Made by a program: the position numbers and the translations under genes. The notes beneath the pieces are model-generated. The model was not told the DNA's origin. It was given only the letters and a program-made list of their open reading frames with translations, and searched no databases. Shown piece after piece: positions 13,153 through 15,075 of a DNA stretch of 15,075 nucleotides. Source of the DNA: Spirochaetales bacterium (GTDB lineage: Bacteria; Spirochaetota; Spirochaetia; Sphaerochaetales; Sphaerochaetaceae); NCBI GenBank assembly GCA_022784805.1, contig JALFYG010000122.1, positions 1 to 15,075 on the forward strand. Direction: 5' to 3'. Positions within the stretch are counted from its first letter, which is position 1. Every line of letters starts with the position of its first letter.

Positions 13153-15075
13153 TTATATTCTCTCCCAAGTTAAAGTACCGTCAGCACCTGCAGTCTGTTT
13201 CCAGTTTTCCTCAACCTTCAAGTCAGGCATTGTCTTCCAAGATAAGAATACAGATAACGATGGCTGGAGGGTATAGACACTGCCTCCGACTACAGTGGAT
13301 TTTACTATCTCAGTAGAGTATTTGCAATTAAGGTTCCAGTCATCCATGACATGCACGGCTTCTAGCGATATGGAACGAAGGATGAAGGATGTGTTGTATC
13401 TTCCGTTCCCTATAAAGTCCATGGATCTTACTACATCATTTACGAGGGAAGAGAAAGAGAAGACATCGCCGACGAAGTAGGAGCCAATATTCCTATTCTC
13501 TGTGAGGAAGGAGAGCTGGAAGTCCAGGAACTCAGCAATGGAGAACTTCAAAAGTGGCTCCAATGTAAAGGAGGACCTGTTCCTGTCCCTATTAAGATAG
13601 TTCAATGATGACTTAAGTGAGAATGACAAGTATATCCTTCCCTTCCAAAGCTGGAGGCTCTTACTGTTGATGTCAGTCTTGAGGGTAATCTTCTCCAAGC
13701 CCACCTTATTACTTTCTATGGAAGAAAATACGACGTAAGAAGAGAGGGAGCCCAGCTTAATGTTTGTGGTGAGGTAATTAAACCAATTCTTCTCACCAAG
13801 ACTATTCTCAGGTAAATAGTCCACTTTTTCTTCTATACTCCACTTTTTGTTGTCGCTATAGAGAGAGGCTGAGCCATAGATTCTGAGTTTGGTTGGATCA
13901 AATTCACCGGTAAAGCTATCAAAGCTATATACAGACTCAAGAGACAAACTGGCATTATTTCCACTTAAGCCAAACTTCAGATTGCTCTTCTGAGGCTCGA
14001 TCTTATCGCCAACCTCTTTGAAACTCCAAGAGAATGAAGATGAAAAACCACTATATGAATATGAAAGGGATGGGGTAATGGAAAGAGAAAGAGGAGGAAG
14101 CTCAAAAGATACCTTTCCACTAAACTTACCCAAATTAGTGTCAAAAGACTTTGAGAAGAGCAATTCATGGGTTTTGACATTTGTCTTGTCCCATGAGAAT
14201 GGAGTCTCTTCCCTATCATCATTCTCTGTATTGTTTCCATTCTTGTAGATTCTTTCTTCCAAGACATCATCAAGAGTATAGAGTTTAAGAGACAAGTTAT
14301 AAGTCAAATAAAGATAAGGAATCGACACTGAGAGATTATTTGTCAGAGAAACATTCTCTTTGGTGACATTACTGGTGTATTGGGAATAAATGCTCTCAGT
14401 CTTTTTCAATGAATAAGAAGGCGTCAAAGTATTCTTTACTGTAAAAAGATTATCTAGCCCACCATTTAGAGTAGCCTTACCGGAGAATACATAAGACTTA
14501 CCGGAGCCACTCTCATTACCGGAGGAATAAGTCTTATTATCATTTATGTCTCCGGAGAAGGACCAGCCAAGATTGACATAGTTCTTGGTAGTATTGGTTT
14601 CTGTCTTTGTCTGGGTTGTTGAGAAGGAATATTTATTACCTAAAAGTGGATCTATTTCTTCTATTTCACTCTCTTCTTCACTACTCTCTTCTGTTTTATC
14701 ACTCTTTGTCTCCTTGTTAAGTGTGGTGGAGAGATCAAGAAGGGAACCTGCGAGAGAGAAGGAAAGAGATGGAGACACAATCTCGGAGACAAGGAATTCG
14801 TCCTTTGATGAGTTATAGTTATAAGTCTCCTTAAATGAAATATTCTTTAGGCTCAAAGATGAGAGCAAGAAACCCGTGTATTTACTAGGAAGGCTCCAAG
14901 AACCTGAAAGAGTCCTGGTGAAGGAGGAAATAGAGCTGCTAACAGACGGGAAACTGGTCTCTTCCCCCAAAAGTGGGCTGATAGAGAATCCAGTAAGACG
15001 GGATGTGAAGTCTCTCTTTACATATTGGTCTGAATAGAATGGGTAGCTAGCCTTTATGTTGAAGCCCCATGCAGA
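13153..15075 (-). CDS. LptD-like outer-membrane beta-barrel protein, C-terminal part
   Basis: Partial: the frame stays open to the window edge (about 640 codons, last base 15075), so the N-terminus is missing. A TTG at 14970 is an internal codon, not a start. The visible part is rich in Ser, Asn, Tyr and Leu with dense alternating strands (for example LPPLSLSITPSLSYSYSGF), typical of a large outer-membrane barrel. Near the C-terminus MDDWNLNCKYST resembles the DLHxWxxxFxY strand of LptD/OstA, which inserts lipopolysaccharide at the cell surface. An acidic Ser/Glu-rich stretch (EESSEEESEIEEID, bases about 14655-14700) is probably an external loop. Only one Cys is visible, so the E. coli-type LptD disulfides are absent from this part. 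It ends 3 bases before phoH and should be co-transcribed. LptD is the best guess; another large barrel cannot be excluded. Confidence 0.65.
   Translation of the reverse strand, partial: SAWGFNIKASYPFYSDQYVKRDFTSRLTGFSISPLLGEETSFPSVSSSISSFTRTLSGSWSLPSKYTGFLLSSLSLKNISFKETYNYNSSKDEFLVSEIVSPSLSFSLAGSLLDLSTTLNKETKSDKTEESSEEESEIEEIDPLLGNKYSFSTTQTKTETNTTKNYVNLGWSFSGDINDNKTYSSGNESGSGKSYVFSGKATLNGGLDNLFTVKNTLTPSYSLKKTESIYSQYTSNVTKENVSLTNNLSVSIPYLYLTYNLSLKLYTLDDVLEERIYKNGNNTENDDREETPFSWDKTNVKTHELLFSKSFDTNLGKFSGKVSFELPPLSLSITPSLSYSYSGFSSSFSWSFKEVGDKIEPQKSNLKFGLSGNNASLSLESVYSFDSFTGEFDPTKLRIYGSASLYSDNKKWSIEEKVDYLPENSLGEKNWFNYLTTNIKLGSLSSYVVFSSIESNKVGLEKITLKTDINSKSLQLWKGRIYLSFSLKSSLNYLNRDRNRSSFTLEPLLKFSIAEFLDFQLSFLTENRNIGSYFVGDVFSFSSLVNDVVRSMDFIGNGRYNTSFILRSISLEAVHVMDDWNLNCKYSTEIVKSTVVGGSVYTLQPSLSVFLSWKTMPDLKVEENWKQTAGADGTLTWERI

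Noticed and set aside
14968..14970. TTG at 14970 as the start of the LptD-like gene
   Set aside because: The frame continues open to 15075 with strand-rich sequence of the same character, so the gene extends beyond the window.

Overview
The window looks like a piece of a spirochaete chromosome (Spirochaetota, Treponema/Sphaerochaeta-like). This is an inference with moderate confidence. It rests on a two-membrane envelope (two beta-barrel outer-membrane proteins, one LptD-like), a lipoprotein with a relaxed lipobox, and a PhoH / 7TM-HD / YbeY cluster. Glycolytic genes sampled here are near 50% GC and the lipoprotein gene near 33%. There are no RNA genes, mobile elements or CRISPR arrays, and no gene-free stretch over 300 bases. 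All genes except two lie on the minus strand.

Left end (1-2680): folD (minus) diverges from a plus-strand pair, a small secreted beta-barrel protein and a lipoprotein. The 70-base gap between them holds two back-to-back sigma70-type promoters. Both are placed so that transcription should begin at or within a base of a start codon, so both messages may be leaderless. The pair ends in an intrinsic terminator, next to a second hairpin serving the convergent minus-strand operon.

Middle (2680-9514), read right to left: a promoter, then gapA, an in-frame phosphoglycerate kinase-triosephosphate isomerase fusion, secG, a flavodoxin-like protein of unknown role, a periplasmic SurA/PrsA-like peptidyl-prolyl isomerase, nusB, type I methionine aminopeptidase and a purine-type phosphoribosyltransferase. 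Gaps are mostly a few bases and nusB/map overlap by 4. Two strong intrinsic terminators sit inside the run, after gapA and after secG. Each has its U-tract at or almost at the ribosome-binding site of the next gene. This suggests stepwise attenuation, from abundant glycolytic mRNA down to secretion and housekeeping genes.

Right end (9538-15075), also minus: an LptD-like outer-membrane protein (its N-terminus lies beyond the window), phoH, a PgpH-type 7TM-HD phosphodiesterase and ybeY, tightly packed. phoH-7TMHD-ybeY is a widely conserved order tied to RNA metabolism and c-di-AMP turnover.

I did not find an obvious undescribed system. The most noteworthy points are the bifunctional glycolytic fusion, the leaderless divergent promoter pair, the two terminator/ribosome-binding-site junctions, and several unassigned envelope or flavodoxin-like proteins.
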